Shown: positions 11,743 to 25,583 of the stretch, one piece after another
Position numbering within the stretch: the first letter of the stretch is position 1
Layout of the letters: every line of letters begins with the position of its first letter
Origin: Rutstroemia sp. NJR-2017a BVV2
Lineage: Eukaryota; Ascomycota; Leotiomycetes; Helotiales; Rutstroemiaceae
NCBI GenBank assembly: GCA_002946415.1
Contig: NJPS01000016.1
Span: forward strand, 434,001-498,000
Direction of reading: 5' to 3'
Length of the DNA stretch: 64,000 bases
Position numbers and translations under genes: made by a program
The notes under the pieces: model-generated
What the model was told of the DNA's origin: nothing
The model's input: the letters and a program-made list of their open reading frames with translations, nothing else
Databases searched by the model: none

Positions 11743-14382
11743 ATGCCTGTCGCAGCAATAAGCGTCTTGCCCACGGCGGCTTCATCAACATCAACGATAC
11801 GGAAGTCATCGTCGCTTGTCCCAGAGAAGAAATATAAGTGTCAGTTCTGTAATAGAGCTTTCAGCCGAAGTGAACATCGTAGCAGACATGAGCGATCACG
11901 TAAGTACTTTTGATCTCCTTTCCCCTCTTTTCGTGCCGGAGTCGCGTGGGTGGTCATTTGCCTTCCATCGCGACAACGCCTCTCTTTCCTTCAACCATCC
12001 ATACCAAGTACTCACACTAACATTATCATCACTGCTGCAGATACGAAAGAACGTCCATTCAAATGCATGAAGTGTAGAAGTACCTTTGTGCGACGCGACT
12101 TGTTACTTCGACACGACCGAACTGTACACGCTAAAGATGGAGGTGTCCCCTTACATAGTGATATTAAACGACGTGCAGGACCAAAAGCAACCGCGCTTTC
12201 CACTCCAAGCAAGTCAGCCATCGCTATCGATACATCTGCTCTGGAGCAAATCGAAGCCAGCAGTGATGGAATGGTTGATCTCGAGACTGCCGCGATGTTG
12301 ATGACCGACCTCCACCACAAGGCGACTGCAGCAATGCGCAACGCAGGCGTAGGACCATTTGAGAACAGACCTGGAATGGCTTTCTCTCAAAATGGTACTA
12401 CCCTCATGGAGCCATCCGTCACTTATCCTTCGGGAGCCATCTCGCTTCCGCAGGTTCAGTGGGATTCTTTCATGCCGCAGTCTGTGACGGAGCCCAAGTC
12501 TCACTCGATCACTTCTGGTGCTTCTGGTTCCCAGGATTCGCAAGCGTCCTTCACAAGTGGCGGTACAATGCATCCTCATCCAAATCAGCTGCCTCCCATC
12601 GTCAAGCACAAGGCTTCACCAAGCTACAACGGCCTTGTTCCAGCTTTGCAATCCATGATTGATTCGTTACCACCTTCAGGTGCTTCTACCCCTCAGTTGT
12701 CTCCCATACAGCCTCGCTCTGAAGCTGCTTCATCAAAGGCACCTCAAGTTGCGAGCGACCATGAGCGAAACATGATCTTGGATAACATTCGTGGCCACGA
12801 CAGTGAGCGAGCGATCCCAGATGGCTTCCACCTCCCACCATTAGCATTGTTGAACAGGTTCCTTTCGACTTACTTCAGTCTGTTCCATCACCACCTACCC
12901 TTCTTGCACCCATCAACCTTCAAGCCCACACAGGTATCACCGCCTCTGCTCCTTGCGGTTTTGTCCATTGGCGCTTTGTATGCATTCGATCAAGACCACG
13001 CATACATGATGCACATTGGTTCAAAGGTGCTTGTGAACCAGTTCTTGCAGAACAAAGAGAACTTCAGCTCGCGCAAATGTCCTCTTTGGACAATGCAAAG
13101 CTCGCTCCTCAACATGATCTTTGCAAGCTGGAGTGGAGATCCAAAGGGTTTGGAATGGGCCTGCTCAATCAAGAGTCTGTTGGCTAACATGGTTGCTGGT
13201 AACCGTTACGAGCTTAAGCTTCGCACTGATGCGCGTGAAGGAGCCACACCAACGCGAGCTGAATGGGTTGAAGATGAGGGCTGCCGTCGAACATACTATG
13301 CTGTCTACATCTTCTTCGGTCAATTGACGCTGACCTACAACCACACTCCTGCGATCAGCTTTAACGAGTTTGAAGATCTTCAGCTTCCTTCAACTGAAGC
13401 TATGTGGAACCTCAACGTTAGTGATGAAGCTGTCTGGCGTGAACATCTAACTGCCTCTCAAATCCCATCATTCATGGAGGCGCATGACAACTTGTTCCAA
13501 GGTGAATCCCTTCGCTACAGTGCCTTTGCTACACGCGTCATGATCAACGCTCTCTTCTTGGAGATCTGGTATCACAAGCGCAGTCCTGAAGCTCTTCAGG
13601 ATATGGTCTTAGAGTTCAAGCTCCGCCTTGCTTTGGAAACATGGGAGAAATCACTTGAGCTGTGTGATCCCGAGATAGTCGCCGTTCCTTTGAGTGCTCC
13701 TCACAAAGGGCACCCATTGATATTCAACGCCATGGCATTGTTCCGCAACGCCCGTGCACGTCTTGAAGTAGACTTGAAATCCATACAAGAAGTGCTAAGA
13801 TACCATGATCCTTATGAAGTTGCCGCTGCAATGTCCAACGCCAGAGACAAGGTCAAGCGCTCCAGCGAGATGATCAAGGTCATTCAAGAGTGCTACAACT
13901 GCATTGAGACTGCCGCACTTCAGGGTATCCGCTGGGTTGCCAGAACCTCAGCCACCAACTGGAGTATCGAACATCCTCTATGCGGTATGGATCTCATGGT
14001 CATCCTCAGCTTGTGGCTCTATCGCCTGGAAAATGACGAGGAGCCCGCAACCGAGGAAGAAATGGCCATGTACAACAAGATCCGAGCTCTCTTTGATGAT
14101 GATATGGTGGGCGGTTACAGCACCAAGCTCAGCTCTACAGTTGCCCGTGTCTGGGGTAGTATGCTTGATGAAGTTGTTGTCTGGGGGTAAGTTCTTACAT
14201 CTACCTTTTTGAGAAAGTACAGTTTGCTAACAGTTTGCAGTATCACCAAACTCATGGGAGAATCCTTCCAACTTCACTCTCAAGCTCTTGTAGGCTATGA
14301 GGATGACATGGAAGCTTCGGACGTTTCAACACCCTCTATGATCTCTCAAGGGATGGATGACAACGACGATAGCGTGTACTAA
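11743..14382 (+). CDS. C2H2 zinc-finger transcription factor with fungal_trans domain
   Basis: This is a predicted nuclear sequence-specific transcription factor. Three exons, 11743-11899, 12041-14186 and 14241-14382, total 2445 nt, or 814 aa. Intron 1 begins GTAAGT and falls exactly between the two zinc fingers. Finger 1 uses Cys33/Cys36/His49/His53 (CQFCNRAFSRSEHRSRH); finger 2 uses Cys61/Cys64/His77/His82 and is joined by the canonical TKERPFK linker. A Ser/Pro/Gln-rich linker follows, then a long helical region resembling the fungal-specific transcription factor domain (LPPLALLNRFLSTYFSLFHH, PFLHPSTF, LLLAVLSIGALYAF). The first finger SRSEHRSRHERSH resembles ADR1/Klf-type regulators. The carbon-source or stress role typical of such proteins is family background; the target genes are unknown here. 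The long open frame from 11950 starts inside intron 1 and is not the real start. Confidence 0.92.
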
Positions 14383-17230
14383 AACCTGGACCTTTTCTAA
14401 TGATTGCGACGATTTCTTTCTTCTCTTTTCCTTACTAGACTCGTTTTGATATCCCTCGTCTCTATTCTTTTCTGGTTTCATATTACGCTTTGGTTTGGAA
14501 GGGGCATTGGTCTCTGTTCCGTTCTCGTTTCTGCATATAGCGGGTTTTTCACAAATATTTCATTTGGCAGAGGTCACGGGCAACAATACGGGGCTGGTCG
14601 GGCACATTGGGTTCTTTTTTCCTCTTTTCGTTTTTTCATATCTCCGCCGACTTTCAGGCGACCTAATCTCTCCGCGCATCCTTCTGGCTGGCCCACTGGT
14701 GTTGTTTCTGCCCTGTCCTATTAGCATTATCACGTTTTAATTGTCTCTTCTCTCCTCTTGTCATCACTTTCACCTCAGATACCTTGTTCTATATATCTCT
14801 CTGGTTCATGAGCTTCGTCTTTTACTCTTTTTAGTATTACTCCTTTATCATTGTTTACTGCGAAAATGATTTTACGCGTCGTTTGGAAGTTTTAACATTG
14901 GATCGATTTGTATGTTGGAGGGACGGAAATGAAATGGATGGTCGGTATTGAGAAACATATGGCAAGGCAGTGCAGGGCACGGAAAGGTTTAATGTCGCTG
15001 GTGATTAGTGGCAGGGCTGATCGGTGTATATGTATAGATAGTCTGTATCTCAGCATCAGATCAATATTACATGTCTGCTCTTATGATATGATTTTTTGAA
15101 TAGTGATTATGGTGATGACTGTGCCGTTGTACGAGATTTGTACGAGATTTGATGTTTTTTACGTGACTTTTCAGATGAACATTCGTCATGCTCAATTTCT
15201 GCTTAGCAGATCAGATCACCGTCTCCTTATTTATGTCATGGACATTGTAAAGCTATTCCAACCCCGTTCTCCAGATCTACGTAAAAAAACGTCCGTGCCA
15301 CGCTGCATTATTCCCAAACCAGCATCTTCCTCCACAGGCATGTCTCTCATTTTCGGATATGGCATCACGAAAAGTGAATCGATCATCATCATGATCATCA
15401 TATAGCACATACATCATTGTTGTCATATGATTATGAGGGATAAACCGAACGAATAAACGGGTGGGCGTCACTTGGTAAGACTACTATGTCCCACCGTTTA
15501 TTGTCCAAGAGTTTTTAGCCACGGAGCAACCACCTGAGTATAAAAAGTTGTGGTGGACGGAACACGAGATCGGACAAATGAACACGAGTGAGATGGGTTG
15601 ACCAAGGACTCGGCACGCGAGTGGGCTGGGCGAGGGCGTTCGGCTATGGGCTATGGGCTTGAGTTTCTCTTGGACGGCCTTTCATGTGAATGGGTGCCGG
15701 GTTGGGTGGGGGAGGTATGGAGAGATGGGATGGGATATACTCGGTGGGATAACAGGATGGATAGATGAAGTATTTTATGGCAAGAATGAGGTAGTTGTAC
15801 GGATGCTTGCTTGCTTATACGTTTGTGGACAGTGGCATTGTTGGTGGGGAAGTCATGTAGGTAGATAGATATTCTCCATCAACCACGGCTTGCTCCGTGC
15901 TCGCATGCCCACCTCGCACTAGGTATAATTTCGCGCCACGAGTGTCTGTCCGCCTCCCAAGAGGCACACATAACAAACTTTAAGATTGGACGGGTTGGCA
16001 GATAATGGAAGGGGGCAATGGAAAGGAGGGGAAATCGCTGAATCCCGGTTGCCCCGCATAAATGAATTACGGAATTACGGACATATAGGGTCGGCGATAT
16101 GTAACCATATGGACCTTGTTACCGCATTGGGGAGTAGTACAAGGAGGAAAGAGGGATGGAGTGAGTAAAGATATAGAGAGAGAAGCGGACAGTTATTCTA
16201 AGTGTGTACCTGCATATGGTGAGAAATTGGACAAGAAAGGCAGAGAACTACTCAAGACATCCCGACTGTCTAGCGGTGCAAAAAGATGGAACGAAATAGA
16301 TCAACTACCGGCGCGACTATCTTGATTGGGGTAGGATGAGGGTAGGACAAGGACGGCTAAGGATAGCTACTGGGGATGAGAATCCTTCTTCTTTCCTTGG
16401 CCGTCTGCACGAATGCCCTTGCTAGTTGTTCTTCGTACCTTACATATGAAAGCACTCCAGAAAGTGCGCCGTTCTACTTCGTACGTGATTTGCAACTTCC
16501 AACTTCCAACTTCCACCCGTTGACTTCCCATCCTCCCCTTCCAAGCCCGTCTCAGGACTTGGTGTCTCGTAGGATGGGGAAATAGCAAATAGCAAATAGG
16601 AAATAGGAAATAGACAAATGCCCTTGGTAAACAAGGTTTTACCTAACTGCTGTAATCTTTTTCGTAAGTGAAGGCGCACGAGACCTTGACGGTCTCCTTA
16701 CATCTTCGATTTTCTATTCCATTTTCATCAAACTTGTCACTCTCTTATATGCAGTCCCTGCCTTCTTTCGACCTCTCCTCTCCTCTCTGATTCTCCCCGT
16801 GTTTTTCCCCTCTCTGTCCCTCTCACTGTCGCTCGTTTGAAACAAGTCACAAACCTGCCCACGTCGCGCTCTTTTGTCTCATCTGGAGTTCCACTTCGCC
16901 GAAGAGTTGGTACCGATTCACATTTACATATAATGTTCAGATGTAAATATATCTGAGTAAAGCCAACTGGTACTGCCAACAACCGCAGGCCATCATACAC
17001 TCATTTCTCCTTCTAATTTAAGTGAACCGACGAACATTCACTTTCATTTTCCAAATCCAATCTCGATTTCTGGCGATCATTTACTTCTACGATCAAGGAC
17101 CAGAAGTGTTTGTCCTGCTGTATCTGTACTTGTTTTCGTGGTACTACCCACTACTACTTCCACTGCATACAACCACCTTCTCTTGATTCCGGAAAGAGTT
17201 TTTCAACACATCTCAAAAAGGAACGACAAA
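14383..17230. other. Intergenic region between transcription factor and GH16 gene
   Basis: About 2.8 kb with no supported gene. The first few hundred bases are T-rich and likely 3' UTR of the zinc-finger gene. 16740-17230 is CT-rich and then AC-rich, consistent with promoter and 5' leader of the GH16 gene. Open frames are short and unlike known families. I saw no RNA gene. Confidence 0.5.
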
Positions 17231-18446
17231 ATGCGGAAATCCAATATGAAGTTCGTTTTTCCCTTACTTCTATCCATAGCAGGCTATGCGACAGCAGACT
17301 GCGAGTGTGGATACTCCTCTACCATTGACAACTCTGCGGAACCATATGTCTTCACAGACTTGATTGAGTCCGACTTCCTACATCTTCCCAACATCACCAA
17401 GGATACAGATTGGAGAAGACAGTCTTTCAACAAGACGCCTGCGGAAGGACGTGGCCCTTATGGCATGGACTACAGCATCGCGCAAGTCACTTCGAACCCA
17501 ATACTTGACGAGAATACGTGGACAGGTGAGGGGGAAGATGGTGGCGATCCTGGTGTACAACTTCGTGTAAGCGGAGGAATACCTGCCAATGGTTACGTTA
17601 AAACTGCCGAGCTGGATTCTACACGTGAAGATTTGCTTTGGGGCACATACCGAACTGCTATGAAGTTGACGTTGAATCCTGGTACATGTTCGGCTTTCTT
17701 TTGGGTATGTGCTTCCATCTCTCCGTTCCTCTATGCTCGACACTTGGTCAGTATGCTAACTTATGACTTAGTATTTTAACGACAGTCAAGAGATTGACAT
17801 GGAATTCCTCTCCTCACAATTCAATCGCGAAAACAATACCTTCCCTGTCAACCTGGTCCTCCAATCGGTCCAGTCGGTTCATGCTGGCTACAATGCGGTG
17901 AACACTGGTAACTATGTTGTTGCGAACCTTCCTTTCGACCCTACCACAGGCTACCACGAATATCGCTTCGATTTCATTCCTAACAACGTCATCTTCTATG
18001 CAGATGGTCAAGTGCTTGCAAAGATGAACTCCTCAGCAGTCCCAACCTCACCTGGACATATGATCCTTACACAATGGAGTAACGGAAACCCTCAATGGTC
18101 TTCTGGTCCTCCCACGGAAGATACGTCTATCTCAGTTAGCTACGTGAAGGCCTACTTCAATTCCTCGGATCCCATGCGCGCATCAGCTTTCAATAAGCGA
18201 TGCAAAGATCCTCACGCTGCAAATGCTATTTGCGCTGTTCCGGACCAAACTGCTGCACCGAACCCAAATGACGCGACAAACGGCAATGCATCAGCGAGCA
18301 CGTATTTCTTCAGCAATCAACAAAACCAAACCAATAATCAGACAGTCTACAAGAAGAGCGATGCTCCTGGATCCATAGCTATGGGAACTTTCACTTCTGT
18401 GTCCTTCTTGGTTCTCCTCTCTTCCATCACAATGATGGTCGTGTAG
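17231..18446 (+). CDS. Secreted GPI-type glycoside hydrolase family 16 protein
   Basis: A predicted extracellular or cell-wall beta-glucan hydrolase/transglycosylase. Two exons, 17231-17704 and 17772-18446, give 382 aa. Residues 1-22 form a signal peptide (basic start, FVFPLLLSIAGYATA) with likely cleavage before DCEC. The GH16 catalytic signature EIDME gives Glu165/Asp167/Glu169, directly after the intron (FFW | YFND). Further GH16-like features are GYHEYRFDFIPNNVIFYADG and ILTQWSNGNPQW. Many N-glycosylation sequons are present. After a Ser/Asn/Gln-rich linker the protein ends in a hydrophobic segment (FLVLLSSITMMVV) with small residues before it, as in a GPI-anchor signal. Substrate (beta-1,3, beta-1,3/1,4 or crosslinking activity) cannot be decided by eye. 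Open frame upstream of 17231 lacks a better signal peptide, which supports this start. Confidence 0.92.
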
Positions 18447-19715
18447 AGATATGACCTTCAACTCCTGGATATGGAGTTTCGACCACATAACTTACCTGTA
18501 TTTACAGAGCACTTTACCTCATTGTGCTCACAAACTCTTATTGCACATACGCATTTGCATTTCTTGGGAGGGTGGGCAGGGAGCATAGGAGAAACACGGA
18601 GTTAGGATTGTTCCTACCTGTCTCGGGGAGTTTTGGTTTGCTTTTTTTCTTTTTTCTTTTCCAAATATGCCAGATGGGATACCCAAAGCAATCATGAGAT
18701 TTTATGGAGCGATGAGCCAATGGCACGGGCAAATGCCAACTTATTGCTATTCAACAAACAAACTTTTTAATTGTACTTTTATGCCTTTTCTTCGAATTCA
18801 TGGATTGGTGAGAAAGGGGGTGGAAATAAACGGGGAGGAAGAAGCGAGGCTTGTGGGGAGGAATATGAAAAGGGGGAGGGATCTTTGATGACGCGTTTTT
18901 AATGGATGATGGGCGGCCGCGGATCAGTGGACTAAAAAACAGATGGATTGCAGAGCGGAATATTAGGGAAAGATGGTGGACACATGAACAGAAATGGTAT
19001 ATATTACTATAGGCTAATATCAGGAAATATAATATGTCTGTCTCGAGATATTTGTGCCTGTGCTATGTAATCGGACTAGTGGTCTGCTTCACGTATGTAC
19101 ATGATCTCCGTCAGCTCTATCTCTCTGTAAACAAGCAGCGACTGAGGCCGTTGCTATTCTGCCAAGCCCACCAAGTCGATCAGATAGATAGATGCATGCT
19201 GCAGTGTAGGTGAAGAGAGGCGAGGGGAGGGATTTTGGCGGTAGAGAAAGCACAGGTATATGCATCTTATCTCATACCCGAATCCATTCCCTCCTCTCAT
19301 CTGCACGGCTCCAGATGATAGATAGACAGACAGACACACATATAACAGAGCACACCCAAGCAATCGCCAGTTATTGAAGTAAGTTTATTTTCCTTGGTTC
19401 ATTAAAGAGTAAATATATCTTTCATATCTGAGTTTCATCTTCCCGAGTATTGCCCCCCCTAACCAGTCCTCTTCCTTCCTACTCTTTTGCACCCCACCCC
19501 GTACCAACAACCTATGGACTCAATATTTGAAGTAATAAAAAAAAAAGCCATAAGACATAACATAACCCCTTTGCCAAACCCAAACCCTCATTCAATGCAA
19601 GATAGATAAGATCTCTGCCCAACCCCATGACTAAATGCTTCCCTTCCACCCACCCCTACCACCCTCCTAAATATCCCTTTTATACCCATCTGCACGAGTA
19701 TACACCATAACATCT

Positions 19716-19783
<68 letters not shown>

Positions 19784-19868
19784 TAACAAAAAACAAATCT
19801 ATTTATACAGTGGATTGACTCAACTCGAGCAATTTCATGAAAAAAGAAAGCAACGCTGATAGATAGAT
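18447..19868. other. Convergent 3' intergenic region with long poly-A tract
   Basis: This lies between the ends of the convergent GH16 and GDS1-like genes. It holds no supported gene. It contains short GATA/GACA repeats near 19180-19340 and the poly-A tract annotated separately. Confidence 0.55.
19717..19781. repeat. Poly(A) tract of 65 nt with one interrupting C
   Basis: There are 34 A residues, a single C at 19751, then 30 A residues. It lies about 90 nt beyond the stop codon of the minus-strand GDS1-like gene, so in that transcript it would be a U-tract. Exact length is unreliable in assemblies. Confidence 0.95.
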
Positions 19869-21116
19869 CTAAAAATCATCAAGCATACAATCTAATTCAT
19901 CCAATTCGATATTTTCCGGACTTCGCAAATCCCATTCCATGGAAGCATCGGCTTGTTTCCAAGAATCGGTTTCGACAGCAACGTCCCACACTCTTTTCGT
20001 AGCCGAGCTAGGTTTCATCGCGGGGCTGCTAATGAAGACGGAAGTATTAAGAACATTTAAAGTTCTACCTTCTCCGAATAACCCTTCGGCTTCGGTGGTC
20101 TTACTAGGACTACCTTCCATATCCGAGGGAATGCTCGGCATAGACGATAAATCGCCGCTGAGTTTTCTCTTCTGCATGCCTCGAGCTGTTTGAGTAAATT
20201 CTTTTTCATCTTTCTCAAGTGGCGGTGAGGATGCACGGTGGTTGCGCACTGGGCGTTCAGTGCGACCGGAGAAGGAACCAGTGGGTGTGGGAGGGGTAAT
20301 TAGATCATCATCGTCGTATTCTGTTGAGGAGAGGTCAACCTCGGGAGAGGGAGATAATTCTCGTCGTCGTTCCGCGTCGGCTTCGTCGGATCTGGAGCCT
20401 GCGCTTGAGAGGGAAGGAGAAATAATCGTACGTTGGGGGAATTGCGAGGGGTCGGGAATGGGTTGGTGAGGGTACGTCGTCAAGTAGAAGTACGTTCTTC
20501 TTGGATGTACCGTTTCCAATTCCTTCCCTACAGGGCAAGGTTCCGAGGCGCTCCAGGATCGTTTGAGGTATGTTGATAACCGCGACGAGATGATTGCAGA
20601 AGGGTTCGCAGATCTGGAAGTTTAATTTTTAGCTTCGTACTTAGGGAGAACTGGACCGCTGAATTAATTAACTTACTGTTCCACAATCTTAACAGACCGA
20701 GACAAAATGGCCGCGAGTTCCTTCACCAAATGAGGTCTATTGGCAGTTTTTTGTAATTGTACAATAACGGCTTCGACAATTTCATCATTGATTCCTTCCA
20801 GATCAATTTCTCTTGGCTTCCCATCTTCGTCGTCATCGTCTACCTCAGCAGTTGGAGATGGTGGCGGGGTGTGTTCGTATTTCAGAACCACACGTTTTGG
20901 TGGCGGGGACATTGATGTGGAATCAGCATGCGATCGTTTCAACTTTTTTGACGGCGGTTGTTCTGATGTCGGCGTCGTCGCAGTTGAAGGCGGTGAGAGG
21001 CGTGCGGCCGCTCGTGAAGCATGAGTTACTGGGAGATGTATGCCTAGCGATGGCAAAGACAACGACTTTCGACGAGTGTTGTAAGGCATATTTGATGATT
21101 TTGTTTCCGAAGTCAT
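19869..21116 (-). CDS. GDS1-like winged-helix protein
   Basis: Homologue of the fungal GDS1 family; yeast GDS1 was linked genetically to nuclear control of mitochondrial function, and the molecular role is poorly known. Exon 1 (21116-20677) and exon 2 (20613-19869) join through a 63-nt intron. The junction rebuilds the conserved stretch VKIVEQSANPSAIISSRLST followed by YLKRSW and VHPRRTYFYLTTYPHQPIP, which is the core of the GDS1 winged-helix domain. The N-terminus is Ser/Pro-rich with a basic motif (PSKKLKRSHAD) that could be a nuclear localisation signal, then an acidic DDDDED run. The C-terminal half is low-complexity and acidic (YDDDDLITPPTPTGSFSGR). The total is 394 aa. The start ATG at 21116 is the first in frame, and its context ACC ATG is good. 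Confidence 0.85.
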
Positions 21117-24100
21117 GGTGAATAATTTGGACAGTGATAAGTAAGATGGTACTGTGAAGGACTTTTTCGATAATGGGATGGGATGGGATGGGATGGTAGG
21201 TTTGGAAGTTGGGGAGATATTTTTTTTTTCGAATGTTGAATGCGTTGCCTAGGGAAAAGAGGGAGTTTGGGGTGGGAGGATAATGAATTGGCGATAGAAA
21301 TCTGACAAGAAGGGGTCCCAAGGTCCAAGTTTGTTGTTCCTGCAATATGATCTTCGTAGCGACGGGTTAATTCCAACAGCCGTTTCTCATTGGGCACAGG
21401 GAGCTTTCGGAATGCAGCAGATGGCGTGGAGCTGTGACACAAGAAAGACTGGGGATTCCAGGCGAAGTGAGAGGCTGGGCTAACAAAAAAAAAGAAATGC
21501 GATTTATTCCTGTTCTGTCCTTTTCGGGCCTCTTTTTTTCCCTTTTTTGCCTTTTCCTTCTTTGGCCGGCCGTTCGATATTTTGGTCGCCCTTCCGCCCC
21601 CTTGTTGGATGGTGGGTAGATGGGTGGGTTTGGTGGTCGTCAAACGGGTCTTGTTGAGGCGGTAAGGGAGGAAAAGTGATGTATACTAAGAACAGGTACG
21701 TTGTAATATTTGATGGGAATTATAGATGTGGGATGAATGTGAACGTGAATGTGAACGTGAATGTGAATATGCTTGATTTGGTTGTGCGTGCTGTGTTAAC
21801 TGCACGACGGGAATACCGCGTATTTCCAAATGTTGATGGGATATAATGGGATATGGGTGAGATGCGTGGTGATGTATGATGATGAAGGTACAAGACGATA
21901 CTTTCCCAACGATGAGAGTGCGACTGCGAGTCCGAGAGATGTTTCAAATGGTGGCGATGAGGAGAAAGTGTAAATGGAGAGCTTGTGGGGAGGAGAATGA
22001 GATATGGGATATGAGACGAAGCTTGGGAGGAGGAGAGCGAGCTAAGGTAGAGAGGGAGGAGGGAATTGAAATGACGGGTAATTAGCAGATGGGACTCTAG
22101 CTACGTCGTATTCCACATCTAGCAACTCGAGACTTGAATATCACATCTTTTCGAGCTCATTGTTGACAGGAATAAAAACCTGCCAATGGTTGCCAATGAT
22201 TGCCAGTGACCTGATTCTAAGGGGCCGAAATTCACTCAATTCGAGCTAGTTGGATTTCTGAGTTGTGACGAAGACAGGGGGGGCAATAATCAAATTTTTT
22301 CCTTTTTTTCTTTGCTGGGAGGAGAGTTCGACATAGCGAAGGTACGAAGGAAGCATTAGCCTCGTCGAGCCGTGGCTTTTCCTTAGCTTCCATGTCTACT
22401 GGCCAGTGCATTCCTCCTCTGGACCAACCAGTGACTGTAGAGTGCTTAGCTGTATTACATTGTCGTCGCATGTCCCCGTTGATCTTTTTGGGGAAAACCG
22501 GTCATCGATCTGGCTGTCTCCAGTTTAAGGATGCGTACCCTCGACAACCTAACCTGTGAACAGGCACTTGTACAACAAAACATCAGATCATGTTCGAGAA
22601 AGGAAAGAAAGGGAAAATTTCATCGTTATCCAGGGTCGGGATTTGTGCTTTTACCGAGCACTCGCTGCAGGGTCTGTGGAGAGCAAAAGAGCACGAGGCG
22701 AATCTCGAAATAGCTTCAATACCGTAATGAGCAAACAGAGGTCGTGTCAATGGTCAATGGCCGGTGTTTGTATGGAAACTCTCGTGAATCACGGATCCAT
22801 CCTTTTACTTAATTCCTTCGGCAGATTGTGGCAATGTTTTGGCACTTGTACTTACTTGTATGTTCCACCTCATGGCAAATGGAGGGGATGTTCCTTGGAG
22901 TGAGGAAAGGGACTCGAAGTTGGTCCACGCACACTGGGTGGGCACTCGGTACGCTGGTCAGAGTTTCTCCATGGTTATGCCAGGCCATGCTGCGCAACCC
23001 AAGTCGACGATCATCATTTGGTTCGAGTTCGAGCCAGCAGCAGCAGCAGCAGCACGAAATCCCTCTCTGAACCTGATCTGATCTGAGCTTTTTCGTGTCT
23101 GTGTGTGTGCGTGCGTGTTTGTACAACATCGGCAAGCCGACGATGATGTCGTCCGTAGCTAAGCGTGCTAAGTGCTCTGCAAACTTTGGTCTGGATTGAG
23201 TCGTGTGTCTGTGTCTAAGGATAGTTCGAAGCAAGCCATTTTCTCCCGAAGTCCTCGAATTGCGGCCAATTAGCCAATCAAGCACTGCCCCTCATATTTC
23301 CATAACGTCAAGCTGCCCACATCTGCTAAAGTAACAGCTAGTCCCATGTCTACCGACTGCAGCAAGGCCCCCTAATGTCCGAGCTGGTCCTGTCTTGTAC
23401 AAGTAAACAAGTAAAATTATGTGGGTTCGGTCGCGATCCATGAAACTCGATGATCCGCAACGCCCAAGCAAGCCAATGAAGGCGCGGACAATTGCGCTTC
23501 AGATGTCTTTGCAGTATAGCCTTATATTTAGCTCGTGGGTCTTCTTTTCTGCGGTAACAACAATCCCAGTTATGCCGTATTTAGCTGCATTTGCATTTAC
23601 TGTAAGGACATTGACATAGTTTTCCCTCTCATCATTTCGTCCTTCCAGAAATCGTGAAAGAAGAGGACGAAATTACCTGCAGTTAAGTTTGATACTGTAG
23701 CGTCTTCGCTTTTCACCGAGAAGTATCCATTTCCCATTCCCACCCATCGGTCGCCGTCCTTCCGAACAACCTCAATCCCATCCATCCTCATCCATCTCTT
23801 CCCAAGCTTCGGATGAAACGTAGTTTGTGCGGAGCCATCCTGCAACGGGGCATTTCCACCACGAACCTCCGTTTCCAGAAGCATGAGCATGAGCAGACAC
23901 CTTGCCGTTAGCCGTTCGTTCGTTGGTTGTACATATCTACCATCTGTATCTAAATGAAGCACGCGAGTAATGTATCTATCTCGGACCGCGGAGCACGCTG
24001 AAAATACACAATGCAGCACTGCATTCTCCATCGATCAATACTGTATGAACCTGAGGACCAATCTTTTCTGTACAGCTGCTGTAAAGTGACACAGTTTTAC

Positions 24101-25569
24101 ATGCGCATGCATGCATGCATGACTCCCCACACACAGCAACACACCTCGCACCTCGCACCATTGCCCGATCGAACTCACGCTTAGACAAGGCTGGCGTTTT
24201 TGTTGTGCGAGGGAAGAAGAGCGAGAGCGAGAGTTTAAAATAAAATCAAAAAATTTCTTGACTCGCGACGGTTTGCTATCTATCTATCGATCCTTTACTT
24301 TTGCTTTGCCGTCCCCCAATCGCCCGTCCGCTGCCACTTTTGGAAACAAAACCTACCACATACCAACCTCAGTTACCGTGCTGTATCTCCCCATCTTACT
24401 CCTGACTCCCGGTCTACACGTACCTGGGCAGCCTTACCTTTCCCCGCGCTCAAGAAGAAAACCCCAAATCCAAAGAAATCCTTCCACTCCAACCCAACCA
24501 ACCAACCCATTGTCCCCTTCCCACTGGTTCGGAATTGATCTGATCATCTTTACGCGAAATTCTTCATCCTTCAAACCCACAACACAAATATACAATACGA
24601 AATGTTGCCTATCTGATCTTAATCTTATCGCTCCTTTTCCCCCTTCTCTCTGAATCCTTAGCCCTACTTCCAACCCAACCCGACGAACGACCTTGTTCTA
24701 TCCCATCCTATCCTATCGCATCCAGTCAGCTAAGATCAGTTCATCGGCACAGCACTATAAAAAAAGGTAAAAGTGTAAAAGTAACTGGGGATCGGATCAG
24801 CGACCAATGACTTCATCTGCTGTTCATTTTCCGAATGCGTTCGTGTGGTGATATCGTCATCTTCCGCACACACACACAGACATAATTACAATCTTTATGG
24901 GGAAAAGCGGAGGAGGGAAAGGCAGAAGGCTGGTCAGCTTGGTTGAAATGGAACGGTAATCTGACCTGACGAAATGGCGATGCTGCAGTGCATAGATAGA
25001 TAGATGCGGATAAGGATAAGGATACGGATGCAGTGATATCGAATTTTTTATTTTTATTTCTTTACGCTGACGGGACTTGCTTGTACGTTTTTCTGCCGGC
25101 CAATGGGGATTGTTGGCGGGCTGTTATGGTGGTGGGCAGGATGTATTTTTATATTTTGGAGCGCCAACTTGACTTAATTTATGGGTAGACAAAACAAGCT
25201 TGCCTGCAGTATCTCTATCTCTATCTCTATCTAATCATAAAACCTACAAACAAATAAACACTCGAGCGCAGCGAGCACTGGGGGTTTGGGGGCTGGCCCC
25301 CTTGAAAGAGAGGAGGCTGCTATCGTTCGTGGTGGGATTCAGTAAACAGCTTTGCTTTGCTTTGCTTATGGCGGGGCAACCACGCCAGATGTAGAACAGA
25401 AGAGCACGGCAGAGGAGAGGAGACTGGATGCCGGATTTGGTTGTTGGGTGCCGAGCACTGGAATCGCTCGCTCAGATGGGGATGTGTGGGTGGATGGGTT
25501 TGGGAGGTGTATGCATGTATCCGTTGTGTGCGGGCGGCGCTGGTTGTACAAGTTGACTTGCGGCAGGTT

Positions 25570-25583
25570 GGGGGGGGGGGGGG
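25570..25583. repeat. G14 homopolymer, potential G-quadruplex context
   Basis: Fourteen consecutive G residues lie within a G-rich stretch (gcaggttg...ttgggga) and are followed by purine-rich GGGGA/GGAGG blocks up to about 25750. It is compatible with a quadruplex in the plus strand, but no function is shown. Confidence 0.8.

Noticed and set aside
11950..12040. Long open frame start for the zinc-finger gene at 11950
   Set aside because: It lies within the intron between the two zinc fingers. Splicing 11899 to 12041 joins the fingers with the canonical linker.
23597..24031. 144-codon minus-strand frame in the GST upstream region
   Set aside because: No family resemblance and no plausible gene structure around it.
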